Source: Halogeometricum sp. S3BR5-2
GTDB lineage: Archaea; Halobacteriota; Halobacteria; Halobacteriales; Haloferacaceae
Length of the DNA stretch: 64,000 nucleotides
Assembly: GCF_031624635.1 (NCBI RefSeq)
Contig: NZ_JAMQOQ010000005.1
Span: 124,001 to 188,000 of the forward strand
Direction of reading: 5' to 3'
The notes beneath the pieces were generated by a model, which worked only from the letters and a program-made list of their open reading frames with translations, was not told the DNA's origin and did not search any database. Shown here one piece after another: positions 50,132 to 58,924 of this stretch; the first letter of the stretch is position 1; each line of letters opens with the position of its first letter. The position numbers and the translations under genes are program-made.

Positions 50132-52006
50132 TCAGCTATCGCCCCAGACGTCCGACAGCGGATGGTTCGACCGGGAGTCGTCGCCGTCGTTGCCTGCGTT
50201 CCCGCCCTCCCCACCGTCGGACGGGTTCGTCCGGGCGCCGCCGCCCGACCCGGTCGCCCCGCCGGACCCGGAGTCGGACCGCGACGAGGAACGGGAGCGC
50301 CGAGCGCTCGACGTCGACCCCGCCCGCGACACCCCGCCGGACCCGCCGCGTCCGCGCCCGCCGGCGGCCTCCTGGTCGAACTCGGGCAGGTCGGGCGTCG
50401 ACATCCGGTCGACCTGTTCGGCGAACCACGCGGGCATCTCCGAGCGCGTCCGGTCGAACAGTTGGAGCAGCGAGGAGTCAGCGAGGTACGTCGCGCCGTA
50501 GTCGTCGGGCGCGCGGACGACGCGCCCGCAGGCCTGAATCACCGTCCGGAGCGCCGCGCGGCGGTACCACGCCCACTGCCCCTCGTCGAGGCGGTGGGCG
50601 ACGCGCGAGTCGTTCGTGTTGAGGTACGGCGCCTTGCAGACGACCTGCCAGCGACACAGGTCGCCGTTCAAATCGAGCGCCTCCTCCATCTTCACCGAGA
50701 GGAACACGTCCGCCCCCGTGGAGGCCTTCCACGTCTCCAACTCCGCGTCGCGGTTCTCCCTGTCGTGGCCGCGGACGCGGTTGCCGAGGCCCAACTGCGC
50801 GAGCCGTTTTCGAAGCTCCGATTGGATGGCGTAGGAGTGACAGTGGACGAGGCCCTTCTCGTCGGGGTGTTTCGCCATCAGTCGGACGAGCAGTCGCGCT
50901 ATCTTCGGCAGGGTCTCGTCGCGGTGCTCGTACGTCATCTTCCCCTGCGTCACGTCGTACAGCGGCCGGTTCTCGACGGGGAAGGTGTGCTCGACGTCGA
51001 CGAGGGCGACGTTCGAGGGGTCGAGACCGACGCTCCGGCAGAACGCCTCCTTGTTCAGGATGGTCGCCGACAGCAGGGCGTGTCTGTTCCCGCGGTCCCA
51101 GACGGTGTGCTTCAGGTAGCGCGCGGGGTCCAGCGGTTTCACGGTGAGGGGTTCGCCCTCGCCGCCGAACTGGTCGACCACCCACGTCGTCGGACTCTCC
51201 GGGTCGCGGTAGTCCTGGACGAACCACTTCAACTCGGAGATGAGTTCCTGCAACCGGTCGCGGCGCGCGGCCTCCTCCGGCGTGAGTTCGGACCTCCTCA
51301 GGAGTTCGTCCTTGGCGTCCGAACACACCTGTACGAGGGCCTCCGCGAACCGCACCGTCCGTTCGAGGGGGTCGTCCGCGGCGGTCACGTCCGGAACCCC
51401 CACGTCGTCCCAGACGGGGACCGTGCGGGGGTTCAGGTCGATGGTCGCGTACATCTCCGCCCACTCCGCGAGGCCGTGCGCCTCGTCGATTACTACGACG
51501 TCTCGCTGCCGGAACACGTCGGAGCCGGCGGTCTGCATGAAGTACGCGAGCGTCATCGCCGCGATTTGGCGGTTGGAGGCGATGGCGCGGTCCGAGAAGT
51601 ACGGACAGCGGTGGCGGACGGTGCAGTCGAACCCCTTCTGTCTGGCGCACGGCGCCCGGTCGACGGGCGTGTCCGTCTCGCCGTTGAGGATGCAGGTGTA
51701 GTTGGACTTCCCGCGGATGACGCTCAGGTCGTCTAAGAGTTCGTCCTCGGCGACGTCGTCCAGTTGCGACACCTGCGGCGTCGTGTAGTAGGCGTCGGTC
51801 GCCTTCGCGGGTTTCGCCTCCTCGGTCGTCCGGGCGGCCCCCGCGATGGCGCGCGCGAGGAGCGACTTGCCGCTTCCCGTCGGCGCGCGGACGAGCACCA
51901 CGTCGTTGCCGGCGGCGAAGGCGTCGCGCACGTCGCGGAGGGCCCGTTCCTGCGCGCCGCGGTAACTCGGCGCCGGGAACGACGGGAGGATTCGGTCGGG
52001 GTCCAC
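50132..52006 (-). CDS. XPD/DinG-like superfamily 2 helicase
   Basis: 624 residues. Walker A is VRAPTGSGKSLLA, the DEAH box VVIDEAHGLAEW, and motif VI QACGRVVRAPDDYGATY. Four cysteines between Walker A and the DEAH box (YTC, APCARQKGFDC, RHRC) fit the Fe-S cluster of XPD/DinG helicases. The last about 85 residues are a disordered Gly/Ser/Arg-rich tail. Likely a 5'-3' DNA helicase for repair or replication restart. It stands alone on the minus strand. Confidence 0.92.
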   Translation of the reverse strand: MDPDRILPSFPAPSYRGAQERALRDVRDAFAAGNDVVLVRAPTGSGKSLLARAIAGAARTTEEAKPAKATDAYYTTPQVSQLDDVAEDELLDDLSVIRGKSNYTCILNGETDTPVDRAPCARQKGFDCTVRHRCPYFSDRAIASNRQIAAMTLAYFMQTAGSDVFRQRDVVVIDEAHGLAEWAEMYATIDLNPRTVPVWDDVGVPDVTAADDPLERTVRFAEALVQVCSDAKDELLRRSELTPEEAARRDRLQELISELKWFVQDYRDPESPTTWVVDQFGGEGEPLTVKPLDPARYLKHTVWDRGNRHALLSATILNKEAFCRSVGLDPSNVALVDVEHTFPVENRPLYDVTQGKMTYEHRDETLPKIARLLVRLMAKHPDEKGLVHCHSYAIQSELRKRLAQLGLGNRVRGHDRENRDAELETWKASTGADVFLSVKMEEALDLNGDLCRWQVVCKAPYLNTNDSRVAHRLDEGQWAWYRRAALRTVIQACGRVVRAPDDYGATYLADSSLLQLFDRTRSEMPAWFAEQVDRMSTPDLPEFDQEAAGGRGRGGSGGVSRAGSTSSARRSRSSSRSDSGSGGATGSGGGARTNPSDGGEGGNAGNDGDDSRSNHPLSDVWGDS

Positions 52007-52082
52007 GTCCCCTCGTCGCCGCCGTCGGGAGTAAAAGCATCGCTCCCGGCGGTCCGAGTCGGTCGACGACCCCGAACGCCGC

Positions 52083-52286
52083 TCACAGCGCCCGGACGTC
52101 CTCGGTCGTCGCCGCGCGGTCTTCCGGCAGGCGGTCGATGCAGTCGTAACAGAGGAAGAACTCGCCGCCGTCTTCGAGTTCGAGCGTGATGCCCTGCGTC
52201 GACTCGGTCGAAAACGACCAGAAGTCGCCGATGCCGCCGCCGATGCGAACGGGCTGACCGCAGCCGTCGCACGGTTCTTTCGTCAC
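52083..52286 (-). CDS. Small zinc-finger protein (DUF7561-like)
   Basis: 67 residues from GTG 52286. Two pairs of cysteines, CDGC at residues 5-8 and CYDC at about 50-53, would bind zinc; between them is a beta-rich segment GDFWSFSTESTQGITLEL. The DUF number is from recollection. It is 76 bp upstream-side of the helicase (same strand, whose start is at 52006) and could be co-transcribed with it. Confidence 0.7.
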   Translation of the reverse strand: MTKEPCDGCGQPVRIGGGIGDFWSFSTESTQGITLELEDGGEFFLCYDCIDRLPEDRAATTEDVRAL

Positions 52287-52450
52287 GGGTCGAGGAAGGG
52301 CGTCGACGGGTAAGAGCGCTCGGTCGTCGGGACGGGGCGACGACGCCCCCGTTGCACTCCGTCCGGTCGACCGACACGTCACTCGCGCGCGCCGGACAGT
52401 CGTTCCCGTCCACGCCGACTTTCTTGGCCGGCCGCCGACAATCGGTCCCC

Positions 52451-53368
52451 ATGAAAGTGAACTGCGAGGGCTGCGCCGGGTGCTGCGTGGACTGGCGCCC
52501 CGTCTCGTCGAAGCCCTCCGACCACGAGCGTCGCGGCCCGCGGCGACCGCTCGACGACGTGTACAACCTCGTCCCCCTCACGCGCGACGAGGTGGCCGCG
52601 TTCGTCCGCGGCAGGTTCGGGGACGCGCTGGTCCCGCGGATGTGGATCGCGGGCGAGGGGGAGAGCGACGAGGACGAGAGCGGGAGCGCCGAAGGCGAGT
52701 CCGACCCCGGCGTCGAGATAGACGGCGTCAGGGTGGCCGCCATCGGGGACCGGCCGGCGTTCTTCGTCGGCCTCCGGAAGTCGCCGAAGCCCGTCTCGCC
52801 GTTCGGCGTCGACCGGACGTGGCTGGACGCCTGCGCCTTCCTGGACCCCGAGACGCTGCAGTGTCGCATCCACGGCGGCGACCTGTACCCCGACGAGTGC
52901 CGCGAGTACCCCGGCCACAACCTCGCGCTCGGAAAACAGACGGAGTGCGAACGGGTCGAAGAGAACTTCGGCGACGACAGACTGCTGGACCGCGAGGCGC
53001 CGGACGTGAGCGGCCTCCTCCTCGGTCCGCAGGCCGTCGGGTCGAAGGTGTTCGCCCACCCCGACCCCGGACGCCTCGACGGCGTCGTCGAGCGGATGCG
53101 GGCGGGCGAACTGACCGACGAGGACCGCGCGTCGTTCGTCGGCGCCGCGGTCGGGTCGCGGCCGGGGTTCGTCGAGGTGGACGAGGCGCGCGCCGCGGAC
53201 GCCCGCGAGGCGGTGCTCGACGCGGACTCGTGGGTCGGCCGCGCGGCCGAGGAGTGGGCCGAACGCGCCGGGTCGGTCAGCGAGGACGCCGACGACGCGC
53301 CGAGCGGCGAGGCGGTCGAAGTCGCCCGCGGCGCCCCGGAGACGCCGGGATGGGACGCCGTCGAGTGA
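52451..53368 (+). CDS. YkgJ-family cysteine-cluster protein
   Basis: 305 residues from ATG 52451. The cysteine cluster is MKVNCEGCAGCC at the start, then CAFLDPETLQC, and the third part YPDECREYPGH, which is the YkgJ (UPF0153) pattern of a putative zinc or Fe-S chelator. A long insertion of acidic residues (about 68-86) and an acidic C-terminal tail are haloarchaeal additions. Function unknown. Confidence 0.85.
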   Translation: MKVNCEGCAGCCVDWRPVSSKPSDHERRGPRRPLDDVYNLVPLTRDEVAAFVRGRFGDALVPRMWIAGEGESDEDESGSAEGESDPGVEIDGVRVAAIGDRPAFFVGLRKSPKPVSPFGVDRTWLDACAFLDPETLQCRIHGGDLYPDECREYPGHNLALGKQTECERVEENFGDDRLLDREAPDVSGLLLGPQAVGSKVFAHPDPGRLDGVVERMRAGELTDEDRASFVGAAVGSRPGFVEVDEARAADAREAVLDADSWVGRAAEEWAERAGSVSEDADDAPSGEAVEVARGAPETPGWDAVE

Positions 53369-53461
53369 CGCGGGTCGAAGCGACGGCCGGCGGTCCCGGC
53401 GGGGTCGGAGACCGGCCGCGCGGGACGAACCGTTAACAGGGTCGCGTCCCTTCGAAGCTCC

Positions 53462-54565
53462 ATGCGAGTTCTCGTGACCGGCGCGACCGGGTTCGTCGGC
53501 AGTCGTCTCGTCCCCGTGCTCCGGGAGGCCGGCCACGACGTGTCCGTCCTCGTCCGCGACGCCGAGTCGAGCGACCTGCCCGAGGGCGTCGGCGTCGTCG
53601 AGGGGGACCTGCTCGAACCGCGGAGCTACCGCGTCGTCGAAGGCGAGTCGGACGGCGAGTCGGAAGAGGAACCGGGCAACCGGACGCTCGCGGACGTGCT
53701 CTCGGCGCTGGACATCGAGGCCGCCTACTACCTCGTCCACTCGATGCAGTCCGGCGAGGACTTCGAGGAACGGGACCGGCGGGCCGCGCGGAACTTCGAG
53801 CGGGCGGCGTCGAAGGCGGGGGTCGGACGCGTCGTCTACCTCGGCGGCCTCGGCGAGGACCAAGACCGCCTGTCGCCGCACCTGAAGTCGCGCCGGGAGG
53901 TCGAACTCATCCTCGGGCAGGGCGACTTCGACCTGACGACGCTGCGGGCGGCCATCGTCATCGGCGACGGCAGCGCGAGTTTCGAGGTGATACGGCAACT
54001 CGCGGGTCGCCTGCCGGTGATGGTGACGCCGCGGTGGGTCGACACGGAGTGTCAGCCCATCTGCGTCGACGACGTGGTGGCGTACCTCGTCGGCGTCCTC
54101 GACGCGCCGGCGACGGCCGGCCGAACGTTCGAAATCGGCGGCCCCGACGTGCTGACCTACGGCGAGGTGCTGAGGCGCGTCGGCGGCCACCTCGGCCGGC
54201 GGACGAAACTGTTCTCCGTGCCGGTGCTGACGCCGCGACTCTCCTCGTACTGGGTCGGCTTCGTCACCGACGTGCCGCCCTCCGTGGCCAGACCGCTGAT
54301 AGACGGGCTGAAGAACCCCGTCGTCGTCCGCGACGACAGCATCAAGGAGTACGTCGAGGTGTCGCTGACGCCGTTCGACGAGGCCGTCGAACGCGCCCTC
54401 GGCGAGGCGGAGGGGTCGGTGAGCGAGCGGACGGTCCCGGCGGAGGACGACGGGAACGGCGCCGGCGGCGAGACGGACGAGGGCACCGACGCCGGCGACG
54501 GACCGAGGGCGGACGCGGCGGGGGGGACCGACCTCGAATCGAGCGCGAACCCGACGGACCGCTGA
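53462..54565 (+). CDS. NAD(P)-binding SDR-like protein (NmrA/NDUFA9 type)
   Basis: 367 residues. It starts with the Rossmann motif VTGATGFVGSRLVPVL; the later LVHSMQSGEDFEERDRRAA and YLGGLGEDQDRLSPHLKSR fit the atypical SDR group that includes complex I NDUFA9-like proteins. The catalytic Tyr-x3-Lys is not clear, so it may bind rather than turn over a substrate. The tail (about 60 residues) is Glu/Gly/Asp-rich. Its stop directly precedes the ATG of the next membrane gene, suggesting an operon. Confidence 0.85.
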   Translation: MRVLVTGATGFVGSRLVPVLREAGHDVSVLVRDAESSDLPEGVGVVEGDLLEPRSYRVVEGESDGESEEEPGNRTLADVLSALDIEAAYYLVHSMQSGEDFEERDRRAARNFERAASKAGVGRVVYLGGLGEDQDRLSPHLKSRREVELILGQGDFDLTTLRAAIVIGDGSASFEVIRQLAGRLPVMVTPRWVDTECQPICVDDVVAYLVGVLDAPATAGRTFEIGGPDVLTYGEVLRRVGGHLGRRTKLFSVPVLTPRLSSYWVGFVTDVPPSVARPLIDGLKNPVVVRDDSIKEYVEVSLTPFDEAVERALGEAEGSVSERTVPAEDDGNGAGGETDEGTDAGDGPRADAAGGTDLESSANPTDR

Positions 54566-55297
54566 ATGTCGCGCGCACCGCGCGACGTGCGGGTGTCGCG
54601 GACGCAGTTCGGGGAGACGTGGGTGTACGAGAGCATCGTCGGCGCCCTCCCCGGTATCGACCTGACCGACGGGGAGGCCATCGCCCTCCAACTGGGACTG
54701 TTCGAGGTGTTCGTCGTCTTCTTCGCGTGGGCGTACGACCTCTGGCAGGCCGTCGTACCGGGGACCATCGCCGTCGGCGTCGCCGCCGTCGGCAGCGTCG
54801 TGATGCTCCGGATGGGCCGGACGACGCGGGAGACGAACCTCCCCGACGCGTACACGCGCCTGCTGTTCGGGTCGAGCATCGAAGTCGTCCTCGGCGTCCT
54901 CGCGTTCGTCGCCCTCGTCACGCACCTGTTCGTCTACGACCCGTTGCAGGGACAGACGACGCTTTTGGAGTCGGTGTTCGGGCGCCAACCGCCCGTCGTC
55001 GTCGTCTACCTCACGCTGCTGGTTCTCTGGGACCTCTGCTACCGAATCGGCACCTCGTGGTGGGCGGCCATCGTCTCGGTGTGGGGGTCGTGGCGCTACA
55101 CCGTCGACCCCGCGACGGCGCGGACGCTCCGCATCGCGGACGGGTGGAACGTCGTGTTCGGCGTCGCGCAGGTGGCGCTGGTGCCGTTCATCCTCGACCA
55201 ACCGGTGATGCTCCTGGCCGTCGGCGGTCACGTCGTCGCGGTCACCGTCGTCTCGACGGTGGCGGCGGTGACCCTCGACGTGGACGAGAACTCCTAG
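54566..55297 (+). CDS. DUF7530-like polytopic membrane protein
   Basis: 243 residues, ATG immediately after the TGA of the upstream gene. About six membrane helices, with an N-terminal polar part (FGETWVYESIVGALPGIDLTDGE) and a central LWDLCYRIGTSWWAA. DUF number by recollection. Probably co-translated with the SDR protein. Function unknown. Confidence 0.72.
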   Translation: MSRAPRDVRVSRTQFGETWVYESIVGALPGIDLTDGEAIALQLGLFEVFVVFFAWAYDLWQAVVPGTIAVGVAAVGSVVMLRMGRTTRETNLPDAYTRLLFGSSIEVVLGVLAFVALVTHLFVYDPLQGQTTLLESVFGRQPPVVVVYLTLLVLWDLCYRIGTSWWAAIVSVWGSWRYTVDPATARTLRIADGWNVVFGVAQVALVPFILDQPVMLLAVGGHVVAVTVVSTVAAVTLDVDENS

Positions 55298-55307
55298 TTC
55301 CGGACGC

Positions 55308-55487
55308 CTACGTCGACCGCTCCTGCATCTCGCGGAACTGGTCGAGGAGGTCCTCCGCGGAGTCGCCCGCGTCGTAGGTCATCTCCCCGCGGTACACCCG
55401 CCGGTCGTCGTCGAAGTCGGCGTCGACCGACCCGTTCTTCCGCTCTCGGCGCTCGTGCTCGTCGTCGTCGTAGGCACCCATCGACAT
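55308..55487 (-). CDS. DUF5786 family protein
   Basis: 59 residues from ATG 55487; MSMGAYDDDEHERRERKNG and the end DAGDSAEDLLDQFREM match the short acidic DUF5786 family that is nearly universal in haloarchaea. An upstream in-frame ATG at 55517 is unlikely. It is convergent with the membrane gene. Function unknown. Confidence 0.85.
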   Translation of the reverse strand: MSMGAYDDDEHERRERKNGSVDADFDDDRRVYRGEMTYDAGDSAEDLLDQFREMQERST

Positions 55488-55585
55488 GATACAGTGTAAC
55501 GTGTGAGTCAGTGCCACATATAACTAACGGGGAACGACACGACCGACGCGGAACGGCTATACGGGTGCCCCAAGAAGCCACGTAC

Positions 55586-56575
55586 GTGGCACGTCCCCTG
55601 CGATTTCGCTACGCGCCGGGACGGTGGGACGAGGCCCGCGTCCGGCGACAGTTATACGACGACCTCGATTCGAACCTCGGAGCGGCGATGAAGTCGCCGT
55701 GGTTCAAACCGCCGAACGGTTTCGAAGCCGTGCGGTTCGAGATGGACAACGGCGACGTCGCCCTGTTCTGCTGGGACGGCGAAGACGCCTACTGGATGGG
55801 CAACACGGAGACGCCCGAGGCCCTCTGGCGGACGGACAAGAAGGGCTTCGAGGAGGTTCCGCACGAGGTGAAGCGATGGGTGACGCGCGAACTGACCGCG
55901 CAACTGCACGAGGAGTCGCCGTGGCTGAAACCGTACCCGCACCTCTCGTGGTTCTTCCTCCCGGTCTTCCTCTCGAAGGACGGCCGGGAGACGACCCGGT
56001 CGTTCTTCGACGACCACGCCGCCGGGTTCCCCGACGCCACCCGCGACGAAGCGCTCGGATTCTACGAGGAGTTCCTCGCGACGGGCGTCCTCGACGACTA
56101 CCGCGAGGTGATGGCGGGGAAACTCGGCACCTCCGAGTACCTCGACCTGACGCGGATGACCGCCTCCATGGGCGAGTTCAACGCCGGGAAGTTCCTCGTC
56201 GACATGGGGTACGACATCGTCCCGGAGATAGACGTCACCACGGGTCACGCCATCGACTACCGCGCGACGAAGGGCGGCGAGGGAACGCTCGTCGAGGTGA
56301 CGCGACCGCTCCCGACGAGCAAGCGAAGCGCGGGAACGCCGGTGGCCGCCGTCCGCGACACCGCCGAGACGAAGTCCGGCGGGCAGTTGCAGGAGCACGG
56401 CGGCGGCGTCGTCCTGTTCGTCGACTGCTCGTCGTTCCCGGACGACGAGTGGCGCGCGGTGCGCGACGAGAAACCGGAGGTCCACCACCGACCGGCGGTG
56501 GTGTTCCGGGTTCGGCCCGACGGTAGATTCGACGGCTACACCAAGGGACGCGTTCCCCTCGACGTGCCGTTCTGA
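55586..56575 (+). CDS. DUF5784 family protein, possible nuclease-like fold
   Basis: 329 residues from GTG 55586 (ARPLRFRYAPGRWDEA). Haloarchaea-specific DUF5784. Near the C-terminus the order GYDIVPEIDVTTGHAIDYRA and LVEVTRP looks like a PD-(D/E)xK core: E214, D224 and E237 with Thr in place of the usual Lys. The rest has alpha-helices with LYDDLDSNLGAAMKSPWFKP. It is a lone gene after DUF5786. Nuclease fold is inference; no activity is known. Confidence 0.75.
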   Translation: MARPLRFRYAPGRWDEARVRRQLYDDLDSNLGAAMKSPWFKPPNGFEAVRFEMDNGDVALFCWDGEDAYWMGNTETPEALWRTDKKGFEEVPHEVKRWVTRELTAQLHEESPWLKPYPHLSWFFLPVFLSKDGRETTRSFFDDHAAGFPDATRDEALGFYEEFLATGVLDDYREVMAGKLGTSEYLDLTRMTASMGEFNAGKFLVDMGYDIVPEIDVTTGHAIDYRATKGGEGTLVEVTRPLPTSKRSAGTPVAAVRDTAETKSGGQLQEHGGGVVLFVDCSSFPDDEWRAVRDEKPEVHHRPAVVFRVRPDGRFDGYTKGRVPLDVPF

Positions 56576-56591
56576 GGTCGCTGTTCTGATT

Positions 56592-56876
56592 TTAGAAGGA
56601 GACCTGTTCGGGACCGTCCTCGCCGAACGTGGAAACGTCGCGGTCGCTGTAGTAGCGGCGACCGACGGCCTCGTGTCCGAGGGCGGAGAGGAGGGCGTGG
56701 CGGGCGTCGTCCGGGCAGGTGTACGTCTCGGACCCGGCGCGAGCGAACACGTCTCCGACCTGTTCGCTGCCGTTGGGGTGGTCGATGGTCTGGTCGCCGT
56801 AGGCCTCGATGAGTTCTTCGGTGGTCGCGGGGTACTCGTGGGCGTCGATCAGGTCGCCGGTGCGGTTCAGGCGCAT
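56592..56876 (-). CDS. DUF5789 family protein
   Basis: 94 residues. MRLNRTGDLIDAHEYPATTE and the ending GRRYYSDRDVSTFGEDGPEQ match DUF5789, an abundant haloarchaeal small protein family. The promoter has a CATTATAG box about 28 nt before the ATG, so the message would be leaderless. Function unknown. It is divergent from the PHP gene. Confidence 0.85.
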   Translation of the reverse strand: MRLNRTGDLIDAHEYPATTEELIEAYGDQTIDHPNGSEQVGDVFARAGSETYTCPDDARHALLSALGHEAVGRRYYSDRDVSTFGEDGPEQVSF

Positions 56877-56904
56877 TACACCCAGTCGTAATCGAGCACC
56901 GTCT

Positions 56905-56922
56905 ATAATGGTTTTCCATTAT
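56905..56922. promoter_or_regulatory. Hairpin operator-like repeat at the DUF5789 promoter
   Basis: ATAATGG-TTTT-CCATTAT is a perfect 7-bp inverted repeat that includes the box A of the DUF5789 gene. Nearby, TGTACACATTAAT and TGTACCACATATTA (about 56930-56970) form a partly matched direct repeat. A regulatory site for this divergent promoter is likely but unproven. Confidence 0.45.
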
Positions 56923-57016
56923 CGTGATTGTACACATTAATCTGTATTATGGGCATTGTACCACATATTAGGAAACGGTCGGAAGCGTTTTCGGAGGTCG
57001 CCGCCGACCCACGGCC

Positions 57017-57856
57017 GTGATTCGAGCGCGGAACGGCGACGGCGGCGAGGGCGACGGCGAGACGCCCGCGGCGGACCTCCACCTCCACACGACGGCGTCC
57101 GACGGGGTGCTGACGGTCCCGGAGGTGCCGGCGGCCGCGGCCGCGGGGGGCGTCGACGTCGTCGCGGTGACGGACCACGACCGGATTCACCCGGACCTCG
57201 ATGCGCCCGTCACCGAACGCGACGGGGTGACGCTGATACGCGGCGTCGAACTCCGCGTCGAGGCGTCCGACCAGCGGGTGGACCTCCTCGGGTACGGCGT
57301 CCGCGACACGCCCGGCATCCGCGAGATGACGGAGCGAATCCAGCGCGACCGGAAGGAACGCGGACGGAAGATAGTCGAACGCGTCGAGTCGCGCCTCGGC
57401 GTGAGCCTCGACGTCGAACTCCGCGAGGGCGTCGGGCGCCCGAACATCGCGCGCGCAGTCGAGGAGAGCGACGCGCCGTACGACTACGCGGGCGCCTTCG
57501 AACATCTCATCGGAAACGACGGCCCCTGCTACGTCGAGCGATACGTCCCGACGTTCGAGGCGGGGGTGGGGGCCCTCCGGGACGCCTGCGCGGTGGTCGG
57601 ACTCGCCCACCCGTTCCGCTATCCGGACCCCGAGTCGGCGCTCGAACGCGCCGCCGAACTGGACGCCGTCGAGCGGTTCTATCCCTACGGCGGCGCGGCC
57701 GCCGACCGGGAGGACGCGGGCCTCGTCGAACGCCTCGCCGCCGAGCACGACTTGCTCCTCACGGGCGGGAGCGACGCGCACGACGAGACTCTCGGGGTCG
57801 CCGGCCCGCCGCGGGACGCCTTCGAGGCGTTCGCCGCGCGCGTTCCCAGCGTCTGA
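57017..57856 (+). CDS. PHP-domain metal-dependent phosphoesterase
   Basis: 279 residues from GTG 57017. ADLHLHTTASDGVLTVPEV gives the first two histidines; VDVVAVTDHDRIH supplies Asp and His; a later GLAHPFRYPDPE and GGSDAHDETLG complete the PHP metal site. Relatives are polymerase-associated and histidinol-phosphatase-like phosphoesterases. Cytoplasmic; substrate unknown. Confidence 0.88.
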   Translation: MIRARNGDGGEGDGETPAADLHLHTTASDGVLTVPEVPAAAAAGGVDVVAVTDHDRIHPDLDAPVTERDGVTLIRGVELRVEASDQRVDLLGYGVRDTPGIREMTERIQRDRKERGRKIVERVESRLGVSLDVELREGVGRPNIARAVEESDAPYDYAGAFEHLIGNDGPCYVERYVPTFEAGVGALRDACAVVGLAHPFRYPDPESALERAAELDAVERFYPYGGAAADREDAGLVERLAAEHDLLLTGGSDAHDETLGVAGPPRDAFEAFAARVPSV

Positions 57857-57921
57857 CGCAGGCTCTCGTCCTCGATAACCGGGAGCGTAGAGTTAAATCG
57901 GGTGAGGAACGAAGGGGAAGT

Positions 57922-58086
57922 ATGAAGTGCCACTACTGCGACCGAAAAGCCGCGTACGCCGCCGAGAAAGACGGGATCAAGGTGGGCCTCTGCGAACGGC
58001 ACTTCCGAGAGCGCGTCGAGGAACTCGCCGACTCCGACGAACTCGCCGCCCTGCGGGAGCAGATCGATATCGATCGAACGGAGTGA
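57922..58086 (+). CDS. Small zinc-binding protein (DUF6757-like)
   Basis: 54 residues from ATG 57922: MKCHYCDRKAAYAAEKDG with a C-x2-C pair, then CERHFRERVEELADSDEL with a Cys and His to complete a site. The DUF number is from recollection. Function unknown. It follows the PHP gene by 65 bp, with an AAGGGG sequence upstream. Confidence 0.7.
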   Translation: MKCHYCDRKAAYAAEKDGIKVGLCERHFRERVEELADSDELAALREQIDIDRTE

Positions 58087-58250
58087 GCCTCGGGCGAACT
58101 GTTTTCTGTCGATATCGGGGAGACATCGACCGAGCGAAGTGAACGAATCCGGGCCACTCTCGGCCGGCGTCGCCGGAAGCGACACCGCCGAACGGAGTGA
58201 GTCTCGACGGCCGACTCTCGGACGAGGAGCGCGGCGGCGGGGTCGCCCGC

Positions 58251-58763
58251 TTACAGCAGCGTATCGAAGTACAGGTAGAGACTAGCGAGGATGACCTCGA
58301 ACGACAGCGTTCCGACCGCCGAGAGGGCGACGAACTTCCGGTCGTCCATCTCGGCGAACCCGGCGGGGACGGTGAGCATCCCGCGCGTGAACAGCAGCGA
58401 GTTGCTCACGGGGACGACGACCGGACCCCAGCGGTCGAACCAGCCGTCGAAGCGGTCGAGTTTCGACTCGCTGATCTTGAACCAGCGCTTCTGGAGGAGG
58501 TACTCGCGCCCGCCGCGTTGGGCGACTTTGAACAACGCGTACTGGCCGATGGTCGCCCCGAGGACGGCCACGCCGATGACCGGGACGGCGGCGTCGGTGC
58601 CGAGGAGGACGAGGGCCGCCGGGACGACGAGTTCGCTCGGCATGAAGTACATCAGCATCGCCCCCTCCAGCACGAACACGCCGAAGAGGACGACGTAGGC
58701 CCACTCGGAGTTCAACAGCGCCTTCAGTTCCGCGGGCATCTGCGCCACTTGGAGGGCCTGCAT
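58251..58763 (-). CDS. DedA/SNARE-associated membrane protein
   Basis: 170 residues from ATG 58763, about five hydrophobic segments. The SNARE-associated/VTT motif appears as VLEGAMLMYFMPSELVVPAA and FTRGMLTVPAGFAEMD, with the conserved Arg-Gly and Pro. DedA proteins work as lipid scramblases or transporters in bacteria and archaea. Substrate unknown. Divergent from hemB. Confidence 0.83.
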   Translation of the reverse strand: MQALQVAQMPAELKALLNSEWAYVVLFGVFVLEGAMLMYFMPSELVVPAALVLLGTDAAVPVIGVAVLGATIGQYALFKVAQRGGREYLLQKRWFKISESKLDRFDGWFDRWGPVVVPVSNSLLFTRGMLTVPAGFAEMDDRKFVALSAVGTLSFEVILASLYLYFDTLL

Positions 58764-58924
58764 TGGGAGGGTCTACCCCCGAGCGATTGATACCAGTTTC
58801 GTTCCGTCCGAAAGTAGCCTCGTTGACCCGTCACAGGTCTGACCGGCGGGACGCGGCGACCGCCGCGGGGCGTCCCCGTCGCCGGGAGCGATGCGGTTTT
58901 TCCGCCGCGGTTCGAAGGCCGAGT

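Noticed and set aside
52379-55231. A 950-codon minus-strand frame across YkgJ, SDR and a membrane gene
   Set aside because: It spans three convincing plus-strand genes and their boundaries, and has shadow composition rich in Arg, Val and Asp/Glu.
58130-58200. GAGCGAAGTGAACG repeats near 58130 as a mobile-element end
   Set aside because: Similar words occur in many haloarchaeal gaps; no inverted ends, duplication or gene could be defined here.
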